Origin: Zobellia alginiliquefaciens
GTDB lineage: Bacteria; Bacteroidota; Bacteroidia; Flavobacteriales; Flavobacteriaceae
Reading direction: 5' to 3'
Length of the DNA: 64,000 nt
Assembly (NCBI RefSeq): GCF_029323795.1
Contig: NZ_CP119758.1
Span: forward strand, 4,588,001-4,652,000
The number at the start of each line of letters is the position of its first letter. The stretch's first letter is position 1. The translations under genes and the position numbers were made by a program. The notes under the pieces were generated by a model that did not search any database, was not told the origin of the DNA, and saw nothing but the letters and a program-made list of their open reading frames with translations. Of the stretch, positions 45,561 through 55,177 are shown piece by piece.

Positions 45561-46346
45561 ATGAACGATAAAATAAAACAAGTTGCCTACGTGGGTTTTG
45601 CAGCCAAAGGAGCTGTCTACGCCATTACGGGAATATTAGCATTTCTTGCAGCCTTTAATCTTGGAGGCCAAAAAGCAGGGAAATTTCAAGTCATAGAATT
45701 TTTAGAAAAGCAACCTTTTGGTAACGTACTTCTAGGCGCGTTGGGCCTGGGTTTGATTAGCTACGCTTTATGGCGCTTTGTCCAAAGCATTCAGGATCCG
45801 GAAAATATGGGGTCCGATGGCAAAGCGATGGTCAAAAGAATCAGCTTTTTTATAAGTGGTCTCATCTATCTTGCGTTGGGAATATTTGCAATTGTAGATA
45901 TTTTTTATGAACCTAACTCCGGTTCTGGTAGCTCCAGCTCTTTTTTATCCGGTGATATTAGAACCTATGCCTTTATAGGTATTGGAGCTGCTTTAGCAGG
46001 AAAAGGACTTTATCAATTTATAAAAGTGTATAAAGGTAATTTTTTAAAGAAATTTAATCTCTCCTCTCTTTCCAATGCTACCCGTAGAAAATTTATTAAG
46101 AATATGGGTTACATAGGACTTATTGCCAGAGGGATTATGACGAGTATTATTGCTTACTTCTTTTTGAAAGCTGGTTTTAATCTAGCAGGCAGCGATTCCT
46201 CGGAGATGAAAGGAACTTCTGAAGCTTTTCAATTTATTCAACAAAACTCATCTGGTCCTTGGTTGATGGGTGTGGTTGCTGCAGGTTTGGTATGTTATGG
46301 CGTTTATATGTTCACTATGGCCAGATACCGACAGTTTGATGATTAG
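45561..46346 (+). CDS. DUF1206 domain-containing membrane protein
   Basis: 261 residues. Three repeats of a two-helix unit, each starting (V/I)A(Y/R)(V/G)G(F/I)xA(K/R)G: at residues about 9, 90 and 185, with transmembrane pairs. This is the DUF1206 plan. Function unknown; such genes often accompany stress functions in marine bacteria. A palindrome that matches the GntR operator lies 43 bp past the stop. Confidence 0.88.
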   Translation: MNDKIKQVAYVGFAAKGAVYAITGILAFLAAFNLGGQKAGKFQVIEFLEKQPFGNVLLGALGLGLISYALWRFVQSIQDPENMGSDGKAMVKRISFFISGLIYLALGIFAIVDIFYEPNSGSGSSSSFLSGDIRTYAFIGIGAALAGKGLYQFIKVYKGNFLKKFNLSSLSNATRRKFIKNMGYIGLIARGIMTSIIAYFFLKAGFNLAGSDSSEMKGTSEAFQFIQQNSSGPWLMGVVAAGLVCYGVYMFTMARYRQFDD

Positions 46347-46388
46347 TCAATGGTTTACAACATATATACATCAACACTTAATACTTGT

Positions 46389-46400
46389 ATCGTATACGAT
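46389..46400. promoter_or_regulatory. ATCGTATACGAT palindrome (GntR operator candidate, distal copy)
   Basis: Identical to the palindrome at 57319-57330. TTG at 46385-46387 and TAGATGTG at 46405-46412 could form a weak promoter around it, the same layout as at the GntR gene. The next + strand gene starts at 46640. Confidence 0.5.
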
Positions 46401-46456
46401 TAATTAGATGTGATCAATCTAATATCAAAGTATAATTCTTATTTTCACTATAACAA

Positions 46457-46552
46457 GTAAACTACCTCGGGGCAAGCCCGCGAGGTGCTAAAAGGAATGC
46501 AGTTTGGTTTCGAGGCAAGCCTTGGAGCATTTAGTCTAGATTATCGAGTAAA
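46457..46552 (+). repeat. 96-bp dispersed three-hairpin repeat, copy 2
   Basis: Same length, same orientation and same hairpin order as the copies at 7931 and 60493. First hairpin CCTCGGGGC-AA-GCCCGCGAGG, second CGAGGC-AA-GCCTTG, with a wobble pair kept. Confidence 0.9.
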
Positions 46553-46639
46553 TCATCAAATCTCTACACATAGCTCTTTATGAGCTAGGCTTTTATCGGA
46601 ATGTATCATTAAATATCTTTCAAAAAATCGACTTTTACG

Positions 46640-47752
46640 ATGAATACTTCAAGTATGGAAAACCAAAAGACAAAACGAGGATTTAAGAAAAAGAGATACA
46701 TGATTCCCATTGGAATTATTGTTTTTCTAATTGGCCTACGTTTATTAATGCCGGTTTTGGTCAAGAATTATGTGAATGGTGTTTTGGCGGATATCCCTGG
46801 ATACTACGGGCATGTTGATGGTATTGATATTGCTTTATACCGCGGGGCATATGTAATTGAAAATCTATCTCTTAGCAAGGTTGAAGCGGGTTCAGAAGTG
46901 CCTTTCTTGGATTTTGAAAGATCGGATATTTCTGTGGAATGGAGTGCCCTTTTGGATGGGAAAATTGTTAGTGAAATAGAAATTTTACGCCCCAAAGTAA
47001 TTTACGTCTTTGAAGATCAGCAAGACAGTATTAACGAACCAGAGGTGGAAGATTGGAGCGAGGCACTCACCGATTTGGTTCCTATAGAAATCAACAACCT
47101 TAAAATAACGGAGGGCACGGTTGCCTTTGTACAACTTCAAGCTGACCCAACAATAGACCTCAATCTTAAAAATATAAACCTGAATGCGACCAACCTCAGA
47201 AACGTAGTACAGCAAGAACGTACTTTGCCTTCGGACATACACGCTACAGCAACATCTATTGGAAATGGAGCTATGGAATTAGATGGGAAAATGAATTTAG
47301 TAAAAGAAATTCCGGATATGGATATTGCTTTCTCCATAACGAATGCCGATGTAAAAGCTTTAAATGATTTCACAAAATATTATGCAGAAATTGATTTTGA
47401 CAGTGGAACCTTTGAAGTTTTTGGGGAGGTCGCCATTGCCGATGGATTCTTAAAAGGCTCCCTAAAACCGATAATAAAAAACGGTAAACTGGTTGGAAAG
47501 GATGATGGCTTTTTGTCAACGCTTTGGGAAGGGTTCGTAGGTTTCTTTAAATTCCTTCTAAAAAACCAAAAGAACGATACTTTGGCTACAAAAGTTCCAC
47601 TAGAGGGCGACCTGAACAATGTGGGCACAAAACTTTGGCCTACCGTTACCAATATATTTAAAAACGCATGGATTCAAGCATTCCAAGGTGTTATTGATGA
47701 TGATATTACTTTTAAAGATGCAGAAGAAGGAGCTGACAGTGAAAAGAATTGA
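46640..47752 (+). CDS. DUF748/AsmA-like membrane-anchored protein
   Basis: 370 residues. A basic N-terminus followed by one transmembrane segment (about residues 21-41), then YGHVDGIDIALYRGAYVIENLSL, FLDFERSDISVEWSALLDGK and IEILRPKVIYVFED, which fit DUF748, a relative of AsmA proteins that may move phospholipid between membranes. The mature part is all-beta and periplasmic. Start at 46640 or, five codons later, at MENQKTK (46655). Confidence 0.8.
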   Translation: MNTSSMENQKTKRGFKKKRYMIPIGIIVFLIGLRLLMPVLVKNYVNGVLADIPGYYGHVDGIDIALYRGAYVIENLSLSKVEAGSEVPFLDFERSDISVEWSALLDGKIVSEIEILRPKVIYVFEDQQDSINEPEVEDWSEALTDLVPIEINNLKITEGTVAFVQLQADPTIDLNLKNINLNATNLRNVVQQERTLPSDIHATATSIGNGAMELDGKMNLVKEIPDMDIAFSITNADVKALNDFTKYYAEIDFDSGTFEVFGEVAIADGFLKGSLKPIIKNGKLVGKDDGFLSTLWEGFVGFFKFLLKNQKNDTLATKVPLEGDLNNVGTKLWPTVTNIFKNAWIQAFQGVIDDDITFKDAEEGADSEKN

Positions 47753-47766
47753 GAATTGAGAATTGA
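47746..47766 (+). repeat. Heptamer GAATTGA three times, stop codons in all frames
   Basis: The period-7 unit places TGA at 47750, 47757 and 47764, one per frame; the first is the real stop of the DUF748-like gene. Confidence 0.7.
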
Positions 47767-47805
47767 GTAAAAGGCGTTTGTTCACTTGAACAAACGCCTT
47801 TTACT
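47766..47805. terminator. Bidirectional terminator between convergent genes
   Basis: An 18-bp perfect stem (47766-47783 with 47788-47805, core AAAAGGCGTTTGTTC) and loop ACTT, with A- and T-runs on both sides, serves the DUF748-like gene and the symporter. Confidence 0.93.
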
Positions 47806-47829
47806 ATTTTACGGGAATAATTTTATAGT

Positions 47830-49155
47830 CTATTTGACCTCATTGTAGTTGTCATCCCAGTTTTTCACTTTGGGTTTACCCAGTTTGCCTACAGATTTAG
47901 CGACCAACATAGAAACACAGGCGTCACCTGTAATATTTACTACGGTACGGAGCATATCCAAAGGTCTATCTACGGCAAATATAAGAGCGAGACCTATTGC
48001 CAATTTATCCTGAGGGAAGCCAATCGCCTCAAGTACAATAACAAGCATCACCATTCCTGCTCCGGGAACGGCCGCAGAACCAATGGAAGCCAATAAAGCA
48101 GTAAGTACAATTGTTAGTTGGGCAGAAAAAGGCATATCAAAACTTAGGGCTTGGGCAATAAAAACAGCGGCAACACCTTGGTAAAGGCTTGTTCCGTCCA
48201 TATTAATGGTAGCACCAACAGGAAGTACAAAACTAGACACTTCTTTATCCACACCAATATGTTCTTCCACACGCTCCATAGTCACCGGTAGTGTGGCGGC
48301 ACTAGAACTGGTGGAAAATGCCAACAGTTGGGCTGGACTCATTTCCTTTAAGAATTTCCATGGACTGTATCGTGTAAATGTGGTTACTACAATACTGTAA
48401 AAGACAATCATAAGTATCAACCCTAGAGCAACTACACCTGCATATTTTAACAGTGCAAACAGTAAATCAGAATCTCCCGATGAAACTACTACGTTTGCCA
48501 ATAGAGCGAAAACCGCCACTGGCGCAGTAAGCATAATCAAATCTACCATCTTTAGGACTACATCATTTAACGAATCAAAGAAATCCTTTAAGGGCTTAGC
48601 TTTCTCCTCTCCTATCAAGAGCATAGAAATACCCATAAAAATAGTAAAGAAAATCACCTGAAGCATTAGACTATTATCTCCCAGTGCCTTGAAGGCATTG
48701 TCGGGAACCATATCTTCTAAAAACTGCAACGGGCCACTATCTTGCTGTCTATGCGCCTCTTCCAATTTTGAAGTAACACCACTATCATTGGAGTAAGTTT
48801 CCGTTAATTGTGTGATGGTATCTTCTGATATTCCTTCACCCGGTTTGAGAAGGTTTACTAAAACAAGTCCTATGGAGATTGCTATAACTGTAGTGCCAAT
48901 ATATATACCAATGGTTCGTAAACCAATATTCCTGAATTTTGAAATATCCTTTAAATCGGATATGCCCTTGATCAACGAAGCTAAAATAAGTGGAATTGCA
49001 ATGAGCTTCAGAAGTTTAACGAAAATGGTTCCCAACGGGTTTATCCAATCTAGGACAAAGTCCTTTCCCCATTCTACATAAGTCATTCCAAATCCAAAGA
49101 GAATACCTAGGATCATTCCGATTAGTATCCTCCAGTGTAATTCCAATTTTTGCAT
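47830..49155 (-). CDS. Dicarboxylate/amino acid:cation symporter (DAACS family)
   Basis: 441 residues, multi-spanning. LHWRILIGMILGILFGFG, GTIFVKLLKLIAIPLILASLI, the re-entrant serine loop FSTSSSAATLPVTMERVEE, and PVGATINMDGTSLYQGVAAVF are the GltP/GltT signature. It takes up glutamate/aspartate or C4-dicarboxylates with Na+ or H+; substrate specificity cannot be decided. Ends at a shared terminator; single gene. Confidence 0.94.
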   Translation of the reverse strand: MQKLELHWRILIGMILGILFGFGMTYVEWGKDFVLDWINPLGTIFVKLLKLIAIPLILASLIKGISDLKDISKFRNIGLRTIGIYIGTTVIAISIGLVLVNLLKPGEGISEDTITQLTETYSNDSGVTSKLEEAHRQQDSGPLQFLEDMVPDNAFKALGDNSLMLQVIFFTIFMGISMLLIGEEKAKPLKDFFDSLNDVVLKMVDLIMLTAPVAVFALLANVVVSSGDSDLLFALLKYAGVVALGLILMIVFYSIVVTTFTRYSPWKFLKEMSPAQLLAFSTSSSAATLPVTMERVEEHIGVDKEVSSFVLPVGATINMDGTSLYQGVAAVFIAQALSFDMPFSAQLTIVLTALLASIGSAAVPGAGMVMLVIVLEAIGFPQDKLAIGLALIFAVDRPLDMLRTVVNITGDACVSMLVAKSVGKLGKPKVKNWDDNYNEVK

Positions 49156-49253
49156 GCATCAAAGTTTAAGGAAGTAATATACTGCTTTTGGTCCGAAAGC
49201 AGAAAAACAACCTACAAATCGCATATGGAATTAATAAATTACCAATAAATTGA

Positions 49254-50324
49254 TTACGAATTTGCCTTAATAGTACGATTTAGCAAGCTAAAATCTGCCA
49301 TTACCAATGCGGCCATAGCCTCAACTATAGGTACGGCACGCGGTACTACACATGGATCATGACGCCCTTTTCCTTTGGTTTGTACGAAATTCCCGTCTTT
49401 ATCAATAGTTTGATACGGTTGAATAATTGTAGCAACAGGTTTAAAAGCTACATTAAAGTAGATATCCATTCCGTTACTGATTCCCCCTTGAATACCACCG
49501 CTATTGTTTGTTTTGGTAGTCCCATCTTGATTAAATTGATCGTTGTGCTCGCTGCCTTTCATGGCAACTCCAGCAAATCCGCTGCCGTATTCAAAACCTT
49601 TTACCGCATTGATGGATAGCATTGCCTTCCCCAACTCTGCATGAAGTTTATCAAAAGCAGGTTCGCCAAGGCCAATAGGCACATTTTGTATCACACATGT
49701 AATTACGCCGCCAATTGTATCTCCCTCTCCACGCACTTCTTTAATATACGTTTCCATTTTAGCTGCCATATCTGGATTAGGGCAACGCACAGGATTGGAT
49801 TCAATTAATGAAAAATCCAACTCTTGATACGGAGTTTCCATTTTCATGTTGCCTACCTGAGAAACATAGGCATTGATTTTCATTTCGGACAGAAATTGCT
49901 TGGCAATAGCGCCTGCTACTACCCTACTGGCTGTTTCGCGTGCAGAACTGCGCCCTCCCCCACGGTAATCTCTAAAACCATATTTTTGGTCGTATACATA
50001 ATCTGCATGAGATGGTCTATAGGAATCTTTGATATGTGTATAATCGTGAGATTTCTGATTGGTATTATGAATGGCAAAACCAATGGGCGTCCCTGTAGTC
50101 TTACCTTCAAATATACCCGAATAGAATTCAACCGTATCCGGTTCTTTCCTTTGGGTTACAATTGCAGACTGTCCAGGTTTTCTTCGGTTCAGTTCATTTT
50201 GAACGGCATCAAAATCGATTTCAATTCCTGAAGGACATCCATCTAACACACCCCCTATTGCTGCACCGTGAGATTCCCCAAAAGTGGAGAGTTTAAATAG
50301 GTTTCCAAAAGAATTTCCTGCCAT
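49254..50324 (-). CDS. aroC: Chorismate synthase
   Basis: 356 residues. [20 protein letters not shown] at the N-terminus, [20 protein letters not shown] in the middle and [20 protein letters not shown] at the C-terminus are the three family signatures. It makes chorismate from 5-enolpyruvylshikimate 3-phosphate with reduced FMN, in the cytoplasm. Single gene; other aro genes are not near. Confidence 0.98.
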   Translation of the reverse strand: MAGNSFGNLFKLSTFGESHGAAIGGVLDGCPSGIEIDFDAVQNELNRRKPGQSAIVTQRKEPDTVEFYSGIFEGKTTGTPIGFAIHNTNQKSHDYTHIKDSYRPSHADYVYDQKYGFRDYRGGGRSSARETASRVVAGAIAKQFLSEMKINAYVSQVGNMKMETPYQELDFSLIESNPVRCPNPDMAAKMETYIKEVRGEGDTIGGVITCVIQNVPIGLGEPAFDKLHAELGKAMLSINAVKGFEYGSGFAGVAMKGSEHNDQFNQDGTTKTNNSGGIQGGISNGMDIYFNVAFKPVATIIQPYQTIDKDGNFVQTKGKGRHDPCVVPRAVPIVEAMAALVMADFSLLNRTIKANS

Positions 50325-50615
50325 TCTAAAAAATTAAAAGTTAGTACTACCCAATCCAAAACTGCCAAAACCTTAAAATCTGTAATTGAACATAAACAGG
50401 CTCGGTTTACAGCGGTTTTGGTTTTCTGTTTAAGCAAGCAGTAAAGATAAATCTTAAATCATTGACCACAAAATTAGCCATTGCCAATTCATCATATCAT
50501 CACACATATAGCCCTTAAAGTTTTTTTAATGGTTTCAACATCTAATCATAGTATCAATTTTACTTAGACTTTACATGCAAGTGATTAATTTGTATATCCC
50601 CTTCTTTTAAAATGG
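50325..50615. other. Intergenic region between aroC and the LpxH-like gene
   Basis: No ORF that I can support; AT-rich promoter region for both divergent genes. Confidence 0.45.
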
Positions 50616-50639
50616 AATACAAGTGCACCCACTTGTATT
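50616..50639. promoter_or_regulatory. 24-bp inverted repeat (operator candidate, site B)
   Basis: AATACAAGTG-CACC-CACTTGTATT, perfect 10-bp arms, 54 bp upstream of the LpxH-like start. Matches site A at 11684-11707. A following T-rich stretch means an attenuator hairpin is also possible. Confidence 0.5.
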
Positions 50640-50693
50640 TCTTCGTTTTTTAAGTGACTCAGAATACTAAACAGTAGTACACACCAATTGAAT

Positions 50694-51557
50694 ATGAAAA
50701 AACGAAAAATAGATATCTCCGTAATTTCAGATGCACATTTAGGCACTCATGAATGCCATGCAGATGAATTACTCACCTATTTAAGCAGCATTTCGCCTAA
50801 AACCCTTATTTTAAATGGTGACATCCTAGACATTAAACGCTTTAACCGAAGCTACTTCCCTACTAAACATACAAAGGTTTTGCGCAAGATTATCACACTA
50901 TCCATGAAAGGGACCGAGGTTTATTATATCACAGGAAACCATGATGATATGATGCGGAGGTTTGCGGGTATTTCTTTAGGAAATTTGCATATTGTCAACA
51001 AATTGGTCCTAAACCTGCATGGTAAAAAAGCTTGGTTTTTTCACGGTGATATTTTTGATTTTTCGATAAAAAATGCTCGATTGTTCGCCAAATTAGGCAG
51101 TTTTGGATATGCGTTTCTTTTTATTGCGAACAGAATGTTCAATTGGTCATTAAAAAAAAGAGGAAAAGACAAATACTCCTTATCCAATACAATAAAGAAG
51201 AACGGTAAAAAAAGTATGGAGGTCACGAGTAAATTTGAAAAATCGGCTGCAGATATTGCGATTGAAAACGGTTACGATTATGTGGTTTGCGGACATATTC
51301 ATCAACCTAAAAAAAGCCTACACCAGACTTCTAAAGGATCATGTACCTATTTGAATTCAGGGGATTGGGTGGAAAACCTGACCGCACTTGAATATTCCTT
51401 AAAACGATGGAAAGTCTACCGCTATAATCACGATAAACTCTCCCCTTTTTTTATGGATGAAGAACTGAAGAACATGAATATGCAAGACCTTATTAATTCT
51501 ATTGCCATTGCAAAGGCAAAGCCTAAAAAAGAAGGCGAAACTCCAACTGACAACTAG
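50694..51557 (+). CDS. UDP-2,3-diacylglucosamine diphosphatase-like metallophosphoesterase (LpxH-like)
   Basis: 287 residues from ATG 50694 (a TTG two codons earlier is possible). SVISDAHLGTHECHADELL, LILNGDILDIK, YYITGNHDDMMR, WFFHGDIFDF and VVCGHIHQPKK are the five metal-binding blocks of the calcineurin-like family, in the order found in LpxH. LpxH hydrolyses UDP-2,3-diacylglucosamine in lipid A synthesis. The Bacteroidetes branch to which this belongs is broader, so a different pyrophosphatase role is possible. Convergent with the FAD/Fe-S gene, with 1 bp between. Confidence 0.85.
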   Translation: MKKRKIDISVISDAHLGTHECHADELLTYLSSISPKTLILNGDILDIKRFNRSYFPTKHTKVLRKIITLSMKGTEVYYITGNHDDMMRRFAGISLGNLHIVNKLVLNLHGKKAWFFHGDIFDFSIKNARLFAKLGSFGYAFLFIANRMFNWSLKKRGKDKYSLSNTIKKNGKKSMEVTSKFEKSAADIAIENGYDYVVCGHIHQPKKSLHQTSKGSCTYLNSGDWVENLTALEYSLKRWKVYRYNHDKLSPFFMDEELKNMNMQDLINSIAIAKAKPKKEGETPTDN

Positions 51558-51558
51558 T

Positions 51559-54468
51559 CTAAACTAGCGCATTTTTCAAAATCGTCACCGGATGCAGAGC
51601 CTCCCGTTTAGTACCATCATAAATTTGATGCCTGCAACTGGTTCCATTTGCTGAAATAATGGTGTCTTCAGGTGATTTTCTTACGGATGGGAAAAGTTTT
51701 AACTCCCCAACCTTCATGCTCACCTCATAATGCTCTTTTTCATACCCAAAAGAACCGGCCATTCCACAACAACCGGAGCTAATAATGGAAACCTTATAGT
51801 TTTCAGGAAGGTTGAGCACATCAAAAGTGACTTTTTGATTACTCAAGGCCTTTTGATGACAGTGAGCGTGAATCTTCACTGTTTTAGCCTCCTTGGTAAA
51901 TAAGTCAGACGAAATTTCTTTTTTCTGTATTTCCAGAGCAAGAAACTCTTCTAATAGAAATGTATTCAATGCAATGGCACTGGTTGTTTCTTCGTCTTGC
52001 GAAAAGCGTTTGTACTCATCCCTGAACGTTAAAACTGCCGATGGTTCTAGACCAATTACCGGTATCCCTTCGTCAACAAACTTTTTTAACTTAGGTATAT
52101 TCGTTAAAGCTAATTTTTTAGCTTGCTTTAAAAACCCTTTGGAAAGGTAGGTTCTGCCACTTTCTCCATAGAAGAGTTGAACGTCATACCCAAGTTTAGT
52201 TAATACTTCAATAGCATCCTTCCCTAACTCAATATCTAAATACTGACTGAATTCATCAATATAGAGTGCTAACTTTTGTTTTGTACTAGCGTGCTTATTT
52301 TTAAAAGATTGCAAGTAGTTATCAAAATTAAAGCTTGAAACTTTAGGCAAGCTTCTTTCTGGTGCTACACCAGCTGTTTTTTTCAATAACCCACCAAAAA
52401 ATTTAGAATCATATACCGCATTTGTAAGCCCCGGCATTTTGCTTCCCAACTTATTCAGTGTGGTGTTATAGGCGAATAATTTACTACGCATAGGGTAGCC
52501 GTTCGCTTCTTGATATTGATACAAAAACTCGGCTTTTAAAGTCGCTACATCTACATTACTTGGACATTCGGTTGCACAAGCTTTACAGCTTAAACAAAGG
52601 TCAAAAACTTCTTTTAATTCTTTTTGGACAAAATTGTTCTTTTGCTCCCCGACCGTTAAATACTCTCGTAATGCATTTGCTCTACCACGTGTGGTGTGCT
52701 TCTCATCTCTAGTCGCATGAAAACTAGGACACATGGCTCCCGCAGCATTTTCAGTTTTTCTACAATCACCGCCACCGTTACACTTCTCGGTAGCCTTTAG
52801 AATGCCCTCACTGTCGGAAAAGTCGAGTAAAGTCTTAATCTCTGGTTCGTCTCGATCTACCTCATATCGCAGCGATTCGTCCATAGAATAGGCATCCACA
52901 ATCTTTCCAGGATTGAAAATACCCTCAGGGTCAAAATAAGATTTTATACGTCTTAGTAATTGGTAGTTTTGCTCACCGATCATTATGGGAATAAATTCCG
53001 CACGAACAATACCATCACCATGTTCACCACTAAATGAACCTTTGTATTTTTTTGTTAAATGGGCAACATCCGTAGTGATATCCCTGAACATCACCACATC
53101 ATCTTTTTTCTTTAAGTTCAATATAGGGCGTAAATGCAACTCCCCTGCACCTGCATGCGCGTAGTACACAGCAGATTGTTTATAGCCGTCCATGATTTTG
53201 GTGAATTCCCCAATAAAAGGTTTTAAATCTTCTATGGCCACTGCGGTATCTTCAATACAAGCTACCGCTTTACGGTCACCAACCATGTTACCCAATAGCC
53301 CTAGACCTGCTTTACGGAGAACAACAGCTTTATTTACATCGGCCCCTCTAAGTATAGCTTCGGAATAACTAAGTCCCGATAATTTAACCGTTGCAAGAAT
53401 CTCATTTATTTGACGCTCTAAATCCTCTTCGGTATGGGCTTTGACCTCCAGCATTAACAATGCGGCCGGGTCTCCCTCAACAAAAAACCTATTTTTAAGT
53501 TGTTCCCTATTGTTTTTGGTACAGTCTAGAATCACCCTATCCATCATTTCGCAAAGGTGCAAATCGTGTTCCATAACCGGCGCAACATCCGTCAAACAGT
53601 CCTCTAAAGTGTAATAGTGAGTTACCACCATCGCCGAGAGCTTGGGCGGAATCTCGTCTAATTGAAAAGTAATCTCCGTAGTAAAGGCCAAGGTACCCTC
53701 ACTACCACTTAGTAATTTACAAACGTTTATTTTTTCATCGGTATCACCAAATACATTAGTGTTTAGCAGTTCATCTACTGCATAACCTGTGTTTCTTCTA
53801 TGTATTTGCGGTTTTGGAAACTCCTCAAGAATGTGTTGTTGCACTTCTTTAGGGGACAGTTCTTTATAGATTTCCCTATAAATAGTACCCTCTAAAGTGT
53901 TTAAGCTCATTTTTTCTTCAAATTCACTTGTAGTAAGCGCTTTGAATTCCACTTCATTTCCATCGGACAATACCGTTCTAAGCGAAATAATTTTTTCTCG
54001 GGTAATCCCGTATTTTATGGATGTAGTCCCGGATGAATTGTTACCCACCATTCCCCCTACCATACAACGATTTGCAGTAGATGTATTAGGACCAAAAAAT
54101 AGCCCATAAGGCTCAAGATACTGATTTAGCTCATCGCGAATAACCCCAGGTTGAACCGTAACCTGTTTGTTTTTTTCATCCACACTAACGATTTTTGTAA
54201 AGTGCTTGGATGTATCCACAACAATTCCCTCACCAACAACTTGTCCTGCCAAAGAGGTGCCAGCGGTACGTGGAATAAGTCCAATTTTATGTGTATTGGC
54301 AAAATGAACTAAAGTTTTTAAATCTTGGATTGTCTCAGGCAAAGTAACAGCTGTAGGAATTTTTCTATACACCGAAGCATCCGTGGCGTATAGGGTTTTT
54401 GTTAAACTATCCGATAAAACGCGGCCTTGTAGAGAATTAGCTAATTCTTGCAGTAAATTTTTATTCAA
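51559..54468 (-). CDS. FAD-binding and (Fe-S)-binding oxidoreductase (D-lactate/glycolate dehydrogenase-like)
   Basis: 969 residues in one chain. N-terminal FAD domain of the VAO type (IGLIPRTAGTSLAGQVVGEG, GGMVGNNSSGTTSIKYG), a FAD C-terminal domain ending near YFDPEGIFNPGKIVD, then a 4Fe-4S segment (CLSCKACATECPSNVD, with a second Cys cluster GGGDCRKTENAAGAMCPS) and CCG domains (HCHQKALSN, SSGCCGMAGSFGYEKEHY). Such proteins oxidise D-lactate or other 2-hydroxyacids and pass electrons to quinones. Likely peripheral at the inner membrane. Confidence 0.93.
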   Translation of the reverse strand: MNKNLLQELANSLQGRVLSDSLTKTLYATDASVYRKIPTAVTLPETIQDLKTLVHFANTHKIGLIPRTAGTSLAGQVVGEGIVVDTSKHFTKIVSVDEKNKQVTVQPGVIRDELNQYLEPYGLFFGPNTSTANRCMVGGMVGNNSSGTTSIKYGITREKIISLRTVLSDGNEVEFKALTTSEFEEKMSLNTLEGTIYREIYKELSPKEVQQHILEEFPKPQIHRRNTGYAVDELLNTNVFGDTDEKINVCKLLSGSEGTLAFTTEITFQLDEIPPKLSAMVVTHYYTLEDCLTDVAPVMEHDLHLCEMMDRVILDCTKNNREQLKNRFFVEGDPAALLMLEVKAHTEEDLERQINEILATVKLSGLSYSEAILRGADVNKAVVLRKAGLGLLGNMVGDRKAVACIEDTAVAIEDLKPFIGEFTKIMDGYKQSAVYYAHAGAGELHLRPILNLKKKDDVVMFRDITTDVAHLTKKYKGSFSGEHGDGIVRAEFIPIMIGEQNYQLLRRIKSYFDPEGIFNPGKIVDAYSMDESLRYEVDRDEPEIKTLLDFSDSEGILKATEKCNGGGDCRKTENAAGAMCPSFHATRDEKHTTRGRANALREYLTVGEQKNNFVQKELKEVFDLCLSCKACATECPSNVDVATLKAEFLYQYQEANGYPMRSKLFAYNTTLNKLGSKMPGLTNAVYDSKFFGGLLKKTAGVAPERSLPKVSSFNFDNYLQSFKNKHASTKQKLALYIDEFSQYLDIELGKDAIEVLTKLGYDVQLFYGESGRTYLSKGFLKQAKKLALTNIPKLKKFVDEGIPVIGLEPSAVLTFRDEYKRFSQDEETTSAIALNTFLLEEFLALEIQKKEISSDLFTKEAKTVKIHAHCHQKALSNQKVTFDVLNLPENYKVSIISSGCCGMAGSFGYEKEHYEVSMKVGELKLFPSVRKSPEDTIISANGTSCRHQIYDGTKREALHPVTILKNALV

Positions 54469-54555
54469 CGGTAAACAATTTAGATTGCTAAATTAAGTTT
54501 TTATGGTTGAAAGGCGAGTGAAAAATGCCTTTTTAGAATCAAAAATCACAAGAAT

Positions 54556-55074
54556 ATGAAAAAATGGAAAGTTTTATTTTTAATTTGCTTTTGCTTTACT
54601 GCACTTTCACTGCAAGCCCAAGAAATAGCGGACAACGCATTAGGTTTACGCCTTGGTGACAGTGATGGTTTTGGAGCCGAAATATCCTATCAAAAATCTA
54701 TTGGACGTTATACTAGAGCGGAATTGGACCTTGGCTACCGAGACAGCCGTGAGTTTGATGCCGTTAAACTTACAGGTGTGTACCAATGGGTATATGAAAT
54801 TGATCAAGGGTTCAACTGGTTCTATGGAGCAGGAGGCGGATTAGGAAGCGTGGATTTTGCTCCGGTCCCCAATAGAAACAACCCCAGCATTATTGAAGAC
54901 CCAGATGGCGGCCTATTTGTATTTTTAGCAGGAGATGTAGGTGTAGAGTACAATCCTGATCTACCGATAGTTGTATCATTGGATTTTAGACCGGAACTAG
55001 GTCTGATCGGTTTTAAGAATTTTGATAATAAATTCAATTTTGATATTGCCTTGGGCATCCGTTATCAGTTCTAA
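54556..55074 (+). CDS. Small outer-membrane beta-barrel protein
   Basis: 172 residues with a signal peptide (to about residue 21, SLQAQ). Mature part LGLRLGDSDGFGAEISYQKS, AELDLGYRDSREFDAVKLTG, WFYGAGGGLGSVDF and the terminal FNFDIALGIRYQF fit an eight-stranded barrel with a C-terminal Phe, the outer-membrane insertion signal. Function unknown. A terminator follows. Confidence 0.82.
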   Translation: MKKWKVLFLICFCFTALSLQAQEIADNALGLRLGDSDGFGAEISYQKSIGRYTRAELDLGYRDSREFDAVKLTGVYQWVYEIDQGFNWFYGAGGGLGSVDFAPVPNRNNPSIIEDPDGGLFVFLAGDVGVEYNPDLPIVVSLDFRPELGLIGFKNFDNKFNFDIALGIRYQF

Positions 55075-55099
55075 AACCTTTAAATAACCATATAATCCT

Positions 55100-55134
55100 A
55101 AGCTCTTGACTCAGAATGTTAAGGGCTTTTTTTT
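55100..55134 (+). terminator. Terminator of the barrel gene
   Basis: AGCTCTTGAC (55101-55110) pairs with GTTAAGGGCT (10 bp including two wobbles), then T8. Confidence 0.75.
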
Positions 55135-55149
55135 GTACCGATATATACC

Positions 55150-55157
55150 TACATTTG
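55150..55157 (+). promoter_or_regulatory. Putative -7 box of the TlpA-like gene
   Basis: TACATTTG fits TAnnTTTG, 20 bp before the ATG at 55178; a TTTG lies 14 bp upstream, closer than usual. Confidence 0.4.
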
Positions 55158-55177
55158 TTCAATCTTAAATATAAAGA

